Shown piece after piece: positions 20,349-31,000 of a stretch of DNA of 64,000 nucleotides. Position numbers and translations under genes: made by a program. The first letter of the stretch is position 1, and each line of letters begins with the position of its first letter. The DNA comes from Dactylonectria macrodidyma (lineage: Eukaryota > Ascomycota > Sordariomycetes > Hypocreales > Nectriaceae): the NCBI GenBank assembly GCA_020744425.1, contig JAGMUV010000008.1:1-64000 (forward strand), in the 5' to 3' direction. The notes beneath the pieces were generated by a model that saw nothing but the letters and a program-made list of their open reading frames with translations, was not told the origin of the DNA and did not search any database.

Positions 20349-22699
20349 TTCGTAGGGTAATCCTCATCGTACTCCATGAGTTGTGCGATCCCTAGGTTTT
20401 CGTACCATTTCCTTACTCGGTAGTCTTCCATATCTTCTACCTCGTAGGGTTTCATCACTGGTTGACCATTTACTCGTACCGGGAAACAGTCTTGCTTGAG
20501 CTTCTCCGCGAGGTGCGTGGTGCATTGTTGGTAGATGCACGAAGCCCATGAGATTTCCTTGTGTTTCCGGTGTTCCCAGTGTACTCGAGGGTCGTCTCCC
20601 CTGAGTCGTCGTTCGGTTGGGTTTCGTGGATTTCGTCCGTCGTTCCGATGTAGAGCTCGGATGTATATGTCCGCTTCTTCCGTAGGGTCCTGTGTTTCCC
20701 TGGCGAACTGTTCGATTTGGACGTCTTCCATCACGCGTACTAGCGCGTCTTGTTCTTCCGGAGTGATGCTTCGAAGGTCATCATCGGATTCCGGGTATTC
20801 GTCTGCTGGTGCGAGGATGTCTTCGTCCTCGATGTTGTACCCGGCTTCCCTTGCCTGGTGTACGTCTCGTCCTGCGCTAACTTGTCGTGGAAAGTAGCTG
20901 CGTGTTGCACCGCTGTCCATCATGGCAGGTCGCATTTGTGGCCTGTTCGTGTCGGTCCATTCGTGATCGGGTTGTCGGTCTGGGATCTCGAAGTCGTCGA
21001 AATCTTCCATTTGCGTTGGATTCTCCCTGAGTTGTCGGACCATAGCGATGGTATGACTTTCGTTGTTAGGCCGGGGCGCGATAGGTGGGTATCCTGTGGC
21101 TTGTGTGCCTGGGATGGCTGTCCATTGCTTGGCAGGTTTCTTCCCATTCTTTTGATCCCTTTTCTCCTTATGCTCGTCCTTATGCCTGTGGTAGCTGTCT
21201 CGCTTTATTCGCAGGCGGTGCTCTCGTCTGTCAGGATTCTTTTCCTCCTGTTCTCGTATTTGCTTCCATCCGGTCAGGTTTGAGTTTGTGCCTGGCCTGA
21301 TCGCTCCTGGTTCCAGAAGTTCCTTTGTTCTGGGGTTGTCGGTGTATTTCAGGTCTTCCATCCAGTCCCACGGTGGGGCTGCGCCGTTGAAGGTTCCGTC
21401 GAAGCCGCTTCGGGTCATGTTGATGGATCGGACTGGGAGTTCGTCGTCCTTTTGCATCTTGACTGAATTGATGTTGCGGGTAGGCGTGGTGATGGGCTTG
21501 AATGGTTTCTTTTCCCTCCTTGGTTTTTTGCAGTCGCGTGAAAGGTGTCCTGGTTCGTCGCAGTTGTAGCATTTGAACGTCTTCTTTCCCTGCTGGTGAC
21601 GTTGCTGCACCGCTCCGAGTTCCATTGGTCCTGCTGCAGTACCGTAAGAAGTGTTGGGGGTTCGTTGTTTCCCCTGGTTGGCATAGTTCTTCTTTCTCCA
21701 GCCGCTACTGCTGGCGTTGCCGTTTCGTTTTTCCATTCGTCGTTCGAAGAGTCGATTATCGATGGTGACGCACAGTTTGGCGTAAGCGTTGAAGGTGGTG
21801 GGTAGTGTCAGGATCTTGGACACTTCGTCTTTGACCTCATCCTTCATTCCTCTGTAGAACTCATCGATTGTTGTTTCTTCGTCCCAACTGAGCTTGGCCA
21901 AGTGGTATCGAAATTCCGTGAGATATTCCGACATTGCTCGCTTTTGATCCAGTTTCCGGATCGCTTTGAGAGCGTCGTGTTTCTCGTCCCATTCGCCGTA
22001 AGTGTCGATGAGTTTTTCTTCGTACAGTCTGAAGTTCCCAAAGAGCTCCTTGGTTTCGACACGGCGACTATCGTAGGGGTTCTCGACGAAGTCTCTCAAG
22101 ATTGGTTCGAGTCCGCGTAGGGCCTTTCCTTCGAGCAGGCTCATTGCATGTCTGACCTTCAGTTCTTCGTTCGCGAACATGGTAGGGTAGTACATGAAGT
22201 ATGATTTGAGCTGCGTGAGGTGCTCGCGAAGGTCCTTGGGGGTACCGTCGAACTTAGTTGGCATTGGCGGTTTGAGGGTTTCTCCAGCGTCACGAGGTCG
22301 TGCCTGCTGGGCTGGTGCGTTAAACCCGGTGAATTGTTCCGCCTGGCGCTGCTGTTCGTTCCTAGCAGCGGTTTGAGCTGTAGACAACTCCACGATTCGT
22401 GCTTCAAGAGCAGCGATGGTGTTTGCGACGTTCGGGTCTCGAACAGGGTTCTCCTGTTGAGTTCGAAGAGCCGCGAACTGCGCTTCGTAGTGCTCGTGCG
22501 CTTCGTGGTTCAGCTTAGACATGTTGATCATTTCGTTGCTGAGGCGTTGGTTCTCAGCACGAAGTGCGATGATCTCTTCATCCTCGTCTCCGGACGAGTC
22601 CATGTCTCGGTCTCCGTCTGGGTCCTGGGCCCTACGCTGAGTAGCGGGTCCCTTGCCCTTGGAGGAGCCAGAGCTGGTAGTGGGAGTTGCGGGTGCCAT
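20183..22699 (-). CDS. gag: gag polyprotein of gypsy element 1, with a long C-terminal extension
   Basis: I chose the ATG at 22699 (MAPATPTTSSGSS) although the frame is open from 22747. The protein has about 838 residues. A coiled stretch (EIIALRAENQRLSNEMI) is followed by a retrotransposon gag domain (HLTQLKSYFMYYPTMF, KALRGLEPIL) and one CCHC knuckle CYNCDEPGHLSRDC near 376. Gag proteins usually end soon after the knuckle; this one runs on for about 440 residues. That extension has a DSGAT motif near 594 and a Cys/His-rich end (CQH, CQRPEC, IH, WHEH). The stop codon lies 16 nt after a slippery heptamer that leads into pol. It forms the particle shell and packages element RNA. Confidence 0.9.
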   Translation of the reverse strand: MAPATPTTSSGSSKGKGPATQRRAQDPDGDRDMDSSGDEDEEIIALRAENQRLSNEMINMSKLNHEAHEHYEAQFAALRTQQENPVRDPNVANTIAALEARIVELSTAQTAARNEQQRQAEQFTGFNAPAQQARPRDAGETLKPPMPTKFDGTPKDLREHLTQLKSYFMYYPTMFANEELKVRHAMSLLEGKALRGLEPILRDFVENPYDSRRVETKELFGNFRLYEEKLIDTYGEWDEKHDALKAIRKLDQKRAMSEYLTEFRYHLAKLSWDEETTIDEFYRGMKDEVKDEVSKILTLPTTFNAYAKLCVTIDNRLFERRMEKRNGNASSSGWRKKNYANQGKQRTPNTSYGTAAGPMELGAVQQRHQQGKKTFKCYNCDEPGHLSRDCKKPRREKKPFKPITTPTRNINSVKMQKDDELPVRSINMTRSGFDGTFNGAAPPWDWMEDLKYTDNPRTKELLEPGAIRPGTNSNLTGWKQIREQEEKNPDRREHRLRIKRDSYHRHKDEHKEKRDQKNGKKPAKQWTAIPGTQATGYPPIAPRPNNESHTIAMVRQLRENPTQMEDFDDFEIPDRQPDHEWTDTNRPQMRPAMMDSGATRSYFPRQVSAGRDVHQAREAGYNIEDEDILAPADEYPESDDDLRSITPEEQDALVRVMEDVQIEQFARETQDPTEEADIYIRALHRNDGRNPRNPTERRLRGDDPRVHWEHRKHKEISWASCIYQQCTTHLAEKLKQDCFPVRVNGQPVMKPYEVEDMEDYRVRKWYENLGIAQLMEYDEDYPTKCQHLDAKFTDCQRPECQIHVYDKVNAWHEHNRRPTFRPSRDGTTENTKNSRRHL
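20201..20207 (-). promoter_or_regulatory. -1 ribosomal frameshift site A AAA AAC
   Basis: On the minus strand gag reads AAT ACA AAA AAC TCC and pol reads TAC AAA AAA CTC, so both frames share the heptamer A AAA AAC in exactly the X XXY YYZ phase needed for -1 slippage. It lies 16 nt before the gag stop inside the gag/pol overlap. A 6-bp stem (ATCTGT/ACAGAT) can form about 10 nt downstream, then a longer imperfect hairpin (GCACAGAGCT pairing with AGCTCTATGTGC, with an inner AGGGG/CCCCT stem). Confidence 0.8.
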
Positions 22700-22759
22700 A
22701 ACAGCTTGTCGGTTATTGCTCAGCGTATAAGGTAACCGTCTGAACAAGAGCTATCAACG

Positions 22760-23195
22760 TGTAACGGTCGTGTTCCCAGGCTAACCTGTACGTGGTATAG
22801 GGTAGCTCGGAAAGGGTTCCTAAGGGATAGACCAGGGTCTATGTTAGCAGAACGGTTAGGTCACACTTACTGAGCGGTAGTCGTAGTGTTACGTTAGGTA
22901 ATAGTCAATGTACGATGATGCGTAGCAGTCAGAGTAGATTGAGGTAACCAAGTTGTATTGATAGCTGAGGAGCTGGTGTCCTAGTGACAGCCAGTTCCTC
23001 GGGTTTATATACTATGTAGTATGAGGTTCGATCACCTTAGTTACAGGGGTGATCGCAGTGATCACAGAAGTGATCACGGTGATCACGGGAGTGATCGCGG
23101 TGATCGCTCCACAGTTCGCTGTGATCGCTCGTAATTGGTGAGAAATTTGTGGGGGCCACGTGACGTCAGGCGTCTACGTTGCACGGGTCGTGACA
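22760..23195 (-). repeat. 5' LTR of gypsy element 1
   Basis: This is the 5' LTR in element orientation. It starts TGTCACGACC at 23195 and ends ACA at 22760. The TATA-like box is at 23004-23011. The space to the gag start is 60 bp and begins CGTTGATAGCTCTTG, presumably containing the primer binding site; I could not match it to a specific tRNA. Confidence 0.95.
23161..23168. promoter_or_regulatory. CRE site (TGACGTCA) overlapping an E-box in the LTR
   Basis: The palindrome TGACGTCA is the classical ATF/CREB binding site. It overlaps CACGTG (the joint reads CACGTGACGTCA on the plus strand). It sits near the start of U3, upstream of the GTGATC array and TATA box, so stress-regulated bZIP control of the element is plausible. 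The same site is at 15484-15491 in the other LTR. Confidence 0.5.
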
Positions 23196-23200
23196 AGAGG

Positions 23201-24737
23201 CTTCCGTGGATTATAGTGTATTAGGTGGATTGGCAAGTGCCTCTATTTATAATAGTGAATCTATTCCCGGACCCCTTGCCTACCTATATCCCTTATTCTG
23301 ACTTTTAAGTAAGACCTATCTCTAACTGACTTCTATTTTGTCTTAAACACTTGCTACTTTAGTAAGCCACTTTATTGCCCACCCTTTAAGCTATTAATCT
23401 AATATCTAAGCTAATTTAAGATCGACTTTTTCATTATCTATTAAGATAAAGAAGGGATCTAAATCATAAATAATCCCTGCCCTTAGCCATAAACGCAATA
23501 CCTAGCACATCCTGATAATCTGGGCTTTAAGTTAGTAGTGCAGAAGGTTTACTATCCGACTTACTGCTAAGAAAAGACGCTTACACTCAGCAGACATTAG
23601 TTATATCATAAGAAAGTCAAGCGCTATTCGCAATAAGTTAGGATATTTAAATCGCTTCTCGTGCTAGTAAGCGAGAGGATCGTTAATAGAGCCATTACTA
23701 CTTTCGCAGTATGTAATCTAATAGAGGTATTCGTCTTCGCCTAGTGTAAGGCTATCGTAACCTGCTTCTGTCGCTATATAACGGTTTCGTTTAAGGTATT
23801 CCTAGAACGGATTGTCTGAAGTCTTCTGCTGCTTTAGAACTAGCTTAATGGCGGATGGCCTCTCTATAGGTAAAGTAGCCTCCTGATATTCAAAACGCCA
23901 GATATTATAAACGATTTTTTTTACCTTATTAATTCACTTAGAGTGGTTAGTCTAGTTATGTTTAAACCATTTCTATTAGTATGCGGAATAGAGCGCTAGG
24001 CTAGTGTAGTACATAGGCGTCTTACTTAATATCTTATAATACTCATTTAATTTTTATTAGTCTAAATTGATATTAATCCTAAAGTATTTAGGGTTAGGGA
24101 AGTCCTTAGCGATATCCTTAAAGCGTTTAAGCTGCTCGAGAAGGAATTCGAAGCCTTGAATCATGTCCTAAATATTGCTATATAACCCAGTCTACTTACA
24201 CTTCTGCTTGCAGATCTAGCCATCGCCTTCGAGCATCTTGATCGTGGCTTTATAATAACTAAGGATATCTGCAAATATCTTAACTACTTCCTAGTCTTTA
24301 TTGGATAGCTGATTCTCTGGCTAGTAAATAAAGGGCAATGTAAGTGACTTTTTAAGACTGCTCCTTTTAGTCTTATTTTATTATTTAAACTCAATTTAAT
24401 AGTAGGCAATTAGTCGCTTAATATAGTTATAAAGCAGTAGAGCTTGTCGTATTATATATAATTATAAGAGCTATTTAGTATCATTATCTAAAATAATATC
24501 TAATAGCTTTCTAGTATTAAGTTTAGGGTTAGATGACTTAGTGAAGGCTTCTTATTAAATGCTGCGAAGCATACTAGTTAATAAGTCAGACTTGTGAATA
24601 GTTACTATAAGATTGTGTAATTTGCTAGCTGGCCCCTTCTTATGCTAAATTAAGTATTCTGCTTTAGTGAGAGGCTCGGCCTCTAATAGCCGCTGCTTAA
24701 AAGTATTAGCATCGTGGCTAAACAGAATGGCCTTAGC
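23201..24737 (-). pseudogene. hAT transposase, C-terminal half, RIP-damaged
   Basis: Reading the minus strand from 24737 gives AKAILFSHDANTFKQRLLEA then EPLTKAEY, and further on a block like LDIILDNDTKWLxQLYIIRQAL with stops. These match the central part of fungal hAT transposases (compare the relic at 60003, with VLDNCTRWLSQY). The frame is the direct continuation of the half at 36235-37313: removing element 2 and one copy of its ttagc duplication joins LNLSA to KAILF. Stops are frequent and the sequence is AT-rich, so it is dead. Confidence 0.7.
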
Positions 24738-24981
24738 TGTTATAGATAGGTCGGGACCAGGTTCCCACTAGTAGAAATGACATGCCTATAGTCAAATCTT
24801 CCATTCTGGAAGTTAGATCAGATAATCAAGACTTTACATATAATATATAGAACCAGATCACTAAGTACTAATTACTAAGGTGAAGGAACTGTAATAGTGT
24901 AAAACACGACGATAGGCATATCTGACGGTATAGCTATTAATAACGACATCCCTTAAGTCAGATACTAAGAGAACTATAATA
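24738..24981 (+). repeat. 5' LTR of gypsy element 2
   Basis: It is 244 bp long and pairs with 35991-36234. Differences are almost all transitions, mostly C here against T in the 3' copy (for example gttcccact/gttcctact, gacatgcctat/gatatgcttat). It is followed by agtggtagtaattgctag, a likely primer binding region. Confidence 0.92.
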
Positions 24982-25139
24982 AGTGGTAGTAATTGCTAGT
25001 TCTCGCATCGCGCCGACCCCTTCTACAAGACGCTAGAAACATCACTCGAATAGCATACCGAAACTGACAGAAATCTCACTAGAAGCAGCTCTTGTAGAAG
25101 CACACCTAGCGAAGAAGTTCAAACCCTATGGGCAAAACC

Positions 25140-28050
25140 GAATAACTATAGGAAAAGCTCAAAATCCCTAAACCAATTAACTCAGGAGATCTACTTACTG
25201 TAAAGAGAGTCAGAACCTTCCTCCTCAGGGACGAAAACACTAAGGTCGGACAAACCTTCCTAGCAAAATCCGATAGATTTCCAGACTTCGTGGAACTCTG
25301 CCACTACACACTCAATGAATACGGCGATCCGGTCAGACTCGACGAGCCATAAGACGAAGAACCCCCTTCTAACTGGAATTCCATCGACCCGCACTAAATA
25401 AAGGAAGCCTGGAAGACAACGGAAAGGATCCTTAAGAGAGCGAGAGAACTACAACTTCTCGCGAATCTGCCAGGCCCAGAGCCACTTTACACCTCCTCAG
25501 AGTCAGAAACGGCAATAACGACGGAAAACGAGGATCTCTCCGAACACGGGGATCTCGAAGACCCTGAAAACTTCCCAGCCACCCGGTCGGAAGCTGCGGC
25601 GCCAGCAATGACCGAGAATGGGCCAAGAAGACCCCCTGAAAAAGGAAAACAGCCCCTAATGGGACTGGGGGTCAGAAGCTACCCAGCAGCAGCGCAATTG
25701 GGCCACACGCCACCGACGGACGACAGCGTCTCCGACCTAGGGCCAAGAAAAGTCTTCTGGAGAACAACCACCTAACATGGGGAGTCATCGTGGAGGACGT
25801 CAAAAGCTCCTACCGGCGATGTACGATTTGGCCCATCGGCGTTGGGCCAAACCTCCCAGACGGCAGAACCGGCGCGTGAGCAGGAGGCACCGCCAAGAGG
25901 GTCAGGATCGCAAGAGTCGGGATCCAGCGGAACGATCAGGCCGTCATAGAGACAGGGAGGCCGAAGCCGCCATGACAAAGTCATTTCCTACGTCGGAACG
26001 GACGAGGACGCCATCGGAGAAGCGAGGCAGTCGCCAACCCTGGCAGAGCGAGCCTACGCTCGGCATCGAAGATCCTCCACTTTCGAAAACAACGGAGGAA
26101 ACTACTAACGCGAACCACAGGGGATGAGCGAGCTTCGGAACATGATGACAGCCCTTGCCGACGGAATAAACAGCACCAATGCTAAAATCAACACTATAGC
26201 AAGGGACTTTAGAGGGATATCGGCCCAGTTCGATTCCACACGGAACGGCTTTAGGAATCTGGAGGAGCGCCTGACGGAGGTCTTGGGAAACGTCGACATC
26301 CTCGCGACACGGTTCGACAACATTACTGTCCAAACGGGCAGCGCAATCGACGAAGCCACCTCATTCACGAACCGACCGGATCGCTATAGCAAGAACCCTG
26401 CGAAAGCGGACCGAATAGGAGTACGGCCAAATCCGACCTACATAGTGCTAAATTATCATGACCGGTTAGTACGAAAACCCATGCTAGGCAAATCTCGCGG
26501 AGCAACCCCAGGTCGCTACTTGCATATCGAGATTGGAGGCCTATATGAGCCTCCTTACGGTTAGAAGGAAGAATTCAACGACCCACCGGACAACACTCGC
26601 GGAATGACAGAAGCGAGGAGCTAAAGAAGTTACGAGCCATTCCCGGCTAACCTCACGATAAGATAAGCATCTCAGACGCCAGTAACGATAGCAGCATTCG
26701 CAGCCGGCAATAGGCACCCGAGCAGGAGGGACTACGACATTCAGCATTTAGGTCTATTCTGGCCTGATAGAGTCGAAAGCGATGCAAGCAGTCAAGGGAA
26801 CACTTGCTATGACGGAAAGCAAATCATCTTCTGCAATGTGGAATTGTGGATAGACGCAGTTAATACCTACTGGGATCCAATTGACCCTTATAAGTGCGAA
26901 GCCATCTAAAAAGGACTTAAAAACAACCTTCGAGGGTTAGCATTGACATGGTACTCCAATCAGCTCGATGATGAGGACTGAGAAAGGCTAACTTCCGACA
27001 AAGACCTGTTTCTCAACACAGTGCGCAAGGAATTTGGCATATGATAAGATGACGCGCTCGAATGGCTGACGAAAGCCAAATTCACTAAAGAGGACATCAC
27101 AAGCAATAAGCATATACGCGATTTCGCCAGCACGGTCTTCGCTAAGGAACGAGCTCTCAGGAGAACGACCAATTACTAACTGCTACTCGCTATTTATACC
27201 CGTCTAGACGCCGAACTCAAGGCTATTGCGGACCCACTAAAGGAAGGAATAAGCCGGGCAGACTACCTTTCATACCTCGATGACAAAAAACGCAATCTTC
27301 AGAGCAAAATCAACGCCGAAAAGGAAGCGAACGACCTTAAACTGAAAACCGCATCCAAATCGAACATACGCGCAGCCCAGAAAGCATTTATAGGCTACAG
27401 AAACGAGAGAGACGACGAATCCGATAGCGAAGCAGAAGGACCCGATGCTCATTAGGGATAGAATGACCGAGATCGAAGATACCCGTCAAGGTACTGAGGA
27501 TACGGCAACCAGGACCGAGGCGAGCAAGGACGCCCACGATAGAGTCAGAACCAGCCGCCATACCGACAGGAAAGACGGCCCTACTAGCAGAGCTGCTAGC
27601 AGGACGATCGTAACCTACCATACTACGCAAACAATAAGCAATACAACCGTAATAACCGGCCTGACGGAAATCGAGAACCAGACCGCCAAAAGCGACCGTG
27701 GTAGTAGGAGAATTCATCCTCGGGGTAGGAAGAAGCAATGCTGAGGGATGACCCACGAGATAGAAACCGCAACTCGGGCCGCTTCCGACGAAACCCCCGG
27801 CATTTCTTCCGTTACTAGCAGGACCAACGGCGGAAAGGGCCGTACGGCCCGGAGCTATGCCTCTACGAGGACGACGAAAGGTTTCGGGAATGACGTAAGG
27901 AACTAGTCGCGGACGGATATCACCTCGTCGACGAAGGCGACGAGTCCCCTGGCGATTCGGACAGTAACGCTAGTGATGATGACGTAGCTGACTCAGCCTT
28001 TGTTGACGCATTTTATGTCACAGAAACCCCGAAGCGGTAGCGTAAATCCG
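25140..28050 (+). pseudogene. gag of gypsy element 2
   Basis: The best block, 26124-26564, reads MSELRNMMTALADGINSTNA and continues with coiled-coil-like sequence. Further blocks in the same phase include LALTWYSNQLDDED and DLFLNTVRKEFGI, typical of gag in this group of fungal elements, then an Arg/Asp/Gln-rich nucleic-acid-binding-like segment (27440-27830). I found no clear CCHC knuckle. Several in-frame TAG, TAA and TGA codons stand where CAG, CAA, CGA or TGG is expected. The 5' border is uncertain. Confidence 0.65.
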
Positions 28051-31000
28051 GCCCTAGCGAAGGTCAAGTCATCGAAGCCATCGGAAGACTAGACTTCGCT
28101 AAGACCCTAGAGCGGAAAGCGAATACCTACCTCCGTATTCTAGTCAAATTTAACGACAAAGGAGACTCCTACGAAGTGTGTCTAGATACGGGCACGTCCG
28201 CTATTCTAGCTGACTATGACTGGCTGAAAACGCACGGAAATAAGGTGGTATAGACGCGTTAACCGCCGAAAAAGGTGAATAGCATTAGAGCTAGTGTGGA
28301 AGTGAATATGAAAGCCACTTTCGACTTCTACATACTAGGAACTGTTAAAGGAAAAGACGTTTCTGCACACTTTATAGTAGAAGCCGAAGTCATGAAGGGA
28401 CTGGGTCCGAAAATGCTCATCGGAACTAACCTACTGTACGAATATGGCGCAAAGATCGATTTCGTTGGCGAAAGCGTTATCTTCAGGTTAGCCTACGGCA
28501 TGAAAACTAAGGGCAAGATTTTCAAAAAGAAGAAAGAGATCGTCAGTAGGAAGGTTATGAGCGCGAGAACGGCCATTATCGAACCCAGGTAGGTCGCTTT
28601 CATCTAAGCTAACTGGGCAAAACTGCCCACTAAGGACGCGACAGAAGGAACGGAACCAGAAGCCTTCTACCTCGAATCAACACATCCAGCCGTATTTGAC
28701 GCTACAGTCGACAGGAACACCCCGCCGCTCGTTCAAGTGTTCAATAACAGCGGCAGAAGAATAGTCATTCGCAAACATCAAAAACTCAGTCACATCTCTA
28801 ACTATAATGACGATAAGGAAGCCCACTTCGTCGGTGGGATGGGCAGTCTTGAGTATCTACATGGCAAGGAATTTGACTCGATCGACGCACTTATCGCAGA
28901 AGCCGAAAAGGCAGGCATCGAAATTGAATAAGACGTCCTTCCTGATGCCCGGGAGGTTGACGCTGGCATGCCTAGCTATAGAATCTCTATACTAGAGGAC
29001 GTGCTAACCATCAAGAACCAATTCATAGTCAACATCGCTAACATCGATAAAGAAATAGCAGCTAAAGTCATCCTTTTAATAGACAAATACGATGTCTATA
29101 GAGACAGAGGTATTATCCTAATGCTAGAAGAAATGAAGATGCGAGTGGACCTCGTTAACAGATAGCAAAACCAGAAGCGTAACCCAAGGAAGTACCCCCT
29201 CGGAGTCAAAGATCGCGCCCTGCTTGACGAAACCCATGAGAAACTTCATACATAAGGAAAGATGGGCTTTATGGACTAACCGGCCGCGATCGCTTGCCCC
29301 GCATTCATCGTCTGGAGGATTGTAAATAGTAAAAAGAAAGGCAGAGTCGTTATCGACCTCAGACCGCTTAATCGACTAGCGATTCCAGACTGCTATCCCC
29401 TTCCCGATCAAGACGACATCATGGAAGCAATGAGAGGAAAGGGATGGTACTCGGTCTTTGACGGCATAGGGTTTTTCTTCCAATTGCCAGTACTCACGGC
29501 GCATCGTAACCGCATGGTCGTCATTTCTGACCGCGGATTAGAGGTTTCTAACGTAGCCCTGATGGGATTTAAGAACGCTCCCGCTCACGCTTAACGATTT
29601 ATAGACAGGATCTTCAGGCCTCATAGCGCCTACATCCGCGTCTATATTGATGATATCGTAATCTTTTCTGACACATGAGAGGAATACCTTGAATACCTAG
29701 AGGTGGGCCTCCGGATTATCATAGAAAACCGGATACATATCGCCGCAACTAAGTCGTTTTTCGCATTTCCTGCCATCTGCCTCCTTGGCTTTGTCGTAAA
29801 TGGCGAAGGGGTATCTAAAACCTCTGACAGATTGGACGCTTTTGCGAAAATGGTTATGCTTATAAACCTGGCCGCTCTTGAAACATATATCGGCATGGCT
29901 AGATTCATTAAAAAGGGCATCCTATAGTATGAAGTGAGGATCTAGAAACTGCATGAAAGAAAAACATAGCTGTTAAAAGATGCGCGTAAAGCGCAGGAAA
30001 TACCTAAAGGACTGTCGAAAAACGTCCGCAAATAGCGAGCTGAGCGAAAGACCTTTAAACCGACGACCGAAGAAAGAGAGGCTTTTAATGACTTACAAAG
30101 GTTCCTCGCTAATTAGTACTTCCTCTACTATCACGACCTTAAAAAGCCATTATTCTTTAAAGTCGACGCCTGTAAGGAAGGCTTTGGCCTTTTCGTATTC
30201 CAAATCTACAGAGAATGGGACGGCGAGAGCATCCTAGGACAACATATCGCACTAATAAGGCTGAAGCCGATCCTTTTTATGTTAAGACTAACATTAAAAG
30301 TAGAGCAAAAATACGGCTTAACCGAAGCGGAAGTGGCTGCAGTGGTGTGGGCGGTTAGAAAACTCTGAAAGATAGTTCAATCGAATCACAGTACAGTTAA
30401 TATCATCACTAACCATATAGCGACTAAAGGCATCGTAATGCACACCTCTTTAAACACGATGGACCTTAATAAAGCAAACCTCAAGCTAGCAAAAATCGCT
30501 AACTACCTCTCTGCTTTTAACCTCCGAATCTTTCACATCCCAGGCGCTCTGAACGTAGTGCCTGACGCGCTATCGCGCCTACCAGTATAGAAGTTGCACT
30601 ATCACGATGCGGCCAGGAGCGAGTTCGACGAGCTTAACGCTAAGGCCTACCTAGCGGAGGCCAAAGCCATCAGTATTGAGATAGCGCCGGAGATGAAGAA
30701 AAGCATCCTCCGAGGGTACGCTAAAGATACCCGCTTCGCACGAATCCGTAACCATCTCCGCGACCTGCGTTCATAATAAGAAAAGCACGGAAGAACGCTA
30801 AACATCCTGATTAAACCTTTTACCCTTGGGCAGGGCGATTTCCTTTATTACGTCGACGTATCTAGTATACAGCGTCTCTATATCCTACGACCAGTAGTCA
30901 GCACTATTCTCAAAGCTGCTTACGATGACTGCGAACATATGGGATTTCACCGCATAATGGCCGATCTCGACTACCTGCACTTCTATCATATAGCAAAGAC

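Larger units (their letters stand above)
15083..23195 (-). mobile_element. intact Ty3/gypsy chromovirus (element 1)
   Basis: The 8,113-bp element is bounded by two 436-bp LTRs and the 5-bp target duplication agagg (15078-15082 and 23196-23200). LTRs begin TGT and end ACA in element orientation and look identical, so insertion is recent or RIP has not acted on it. On the minus strand it carries gag (22699-20183), then pol (protease, RT, RNase H, integrase, chromodomain) in the -1 frame. A third gene runs on the plus strand between the 3' LTR and the end of pol. Gene order PR-RT-RH-IN plus a C-terminal chromodomain defines a chromovirus. All three frames are open, so it could be autonomous. Confidence 0.95.

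Noticed and set aside
16158..22747. Long plus-strand open frames across gag and pol (for example 20750-21283 and 22220-22735)
   Set aside because: They mirror the clean minus-strand gag-pol frame, have no domain, and are explained by its codon bias.
26105..27756. Minus-strand ORFs of 87-129 codons inside element 2
   Set aside because: They are antisense shadows of the damaged plus-strand gag frame.
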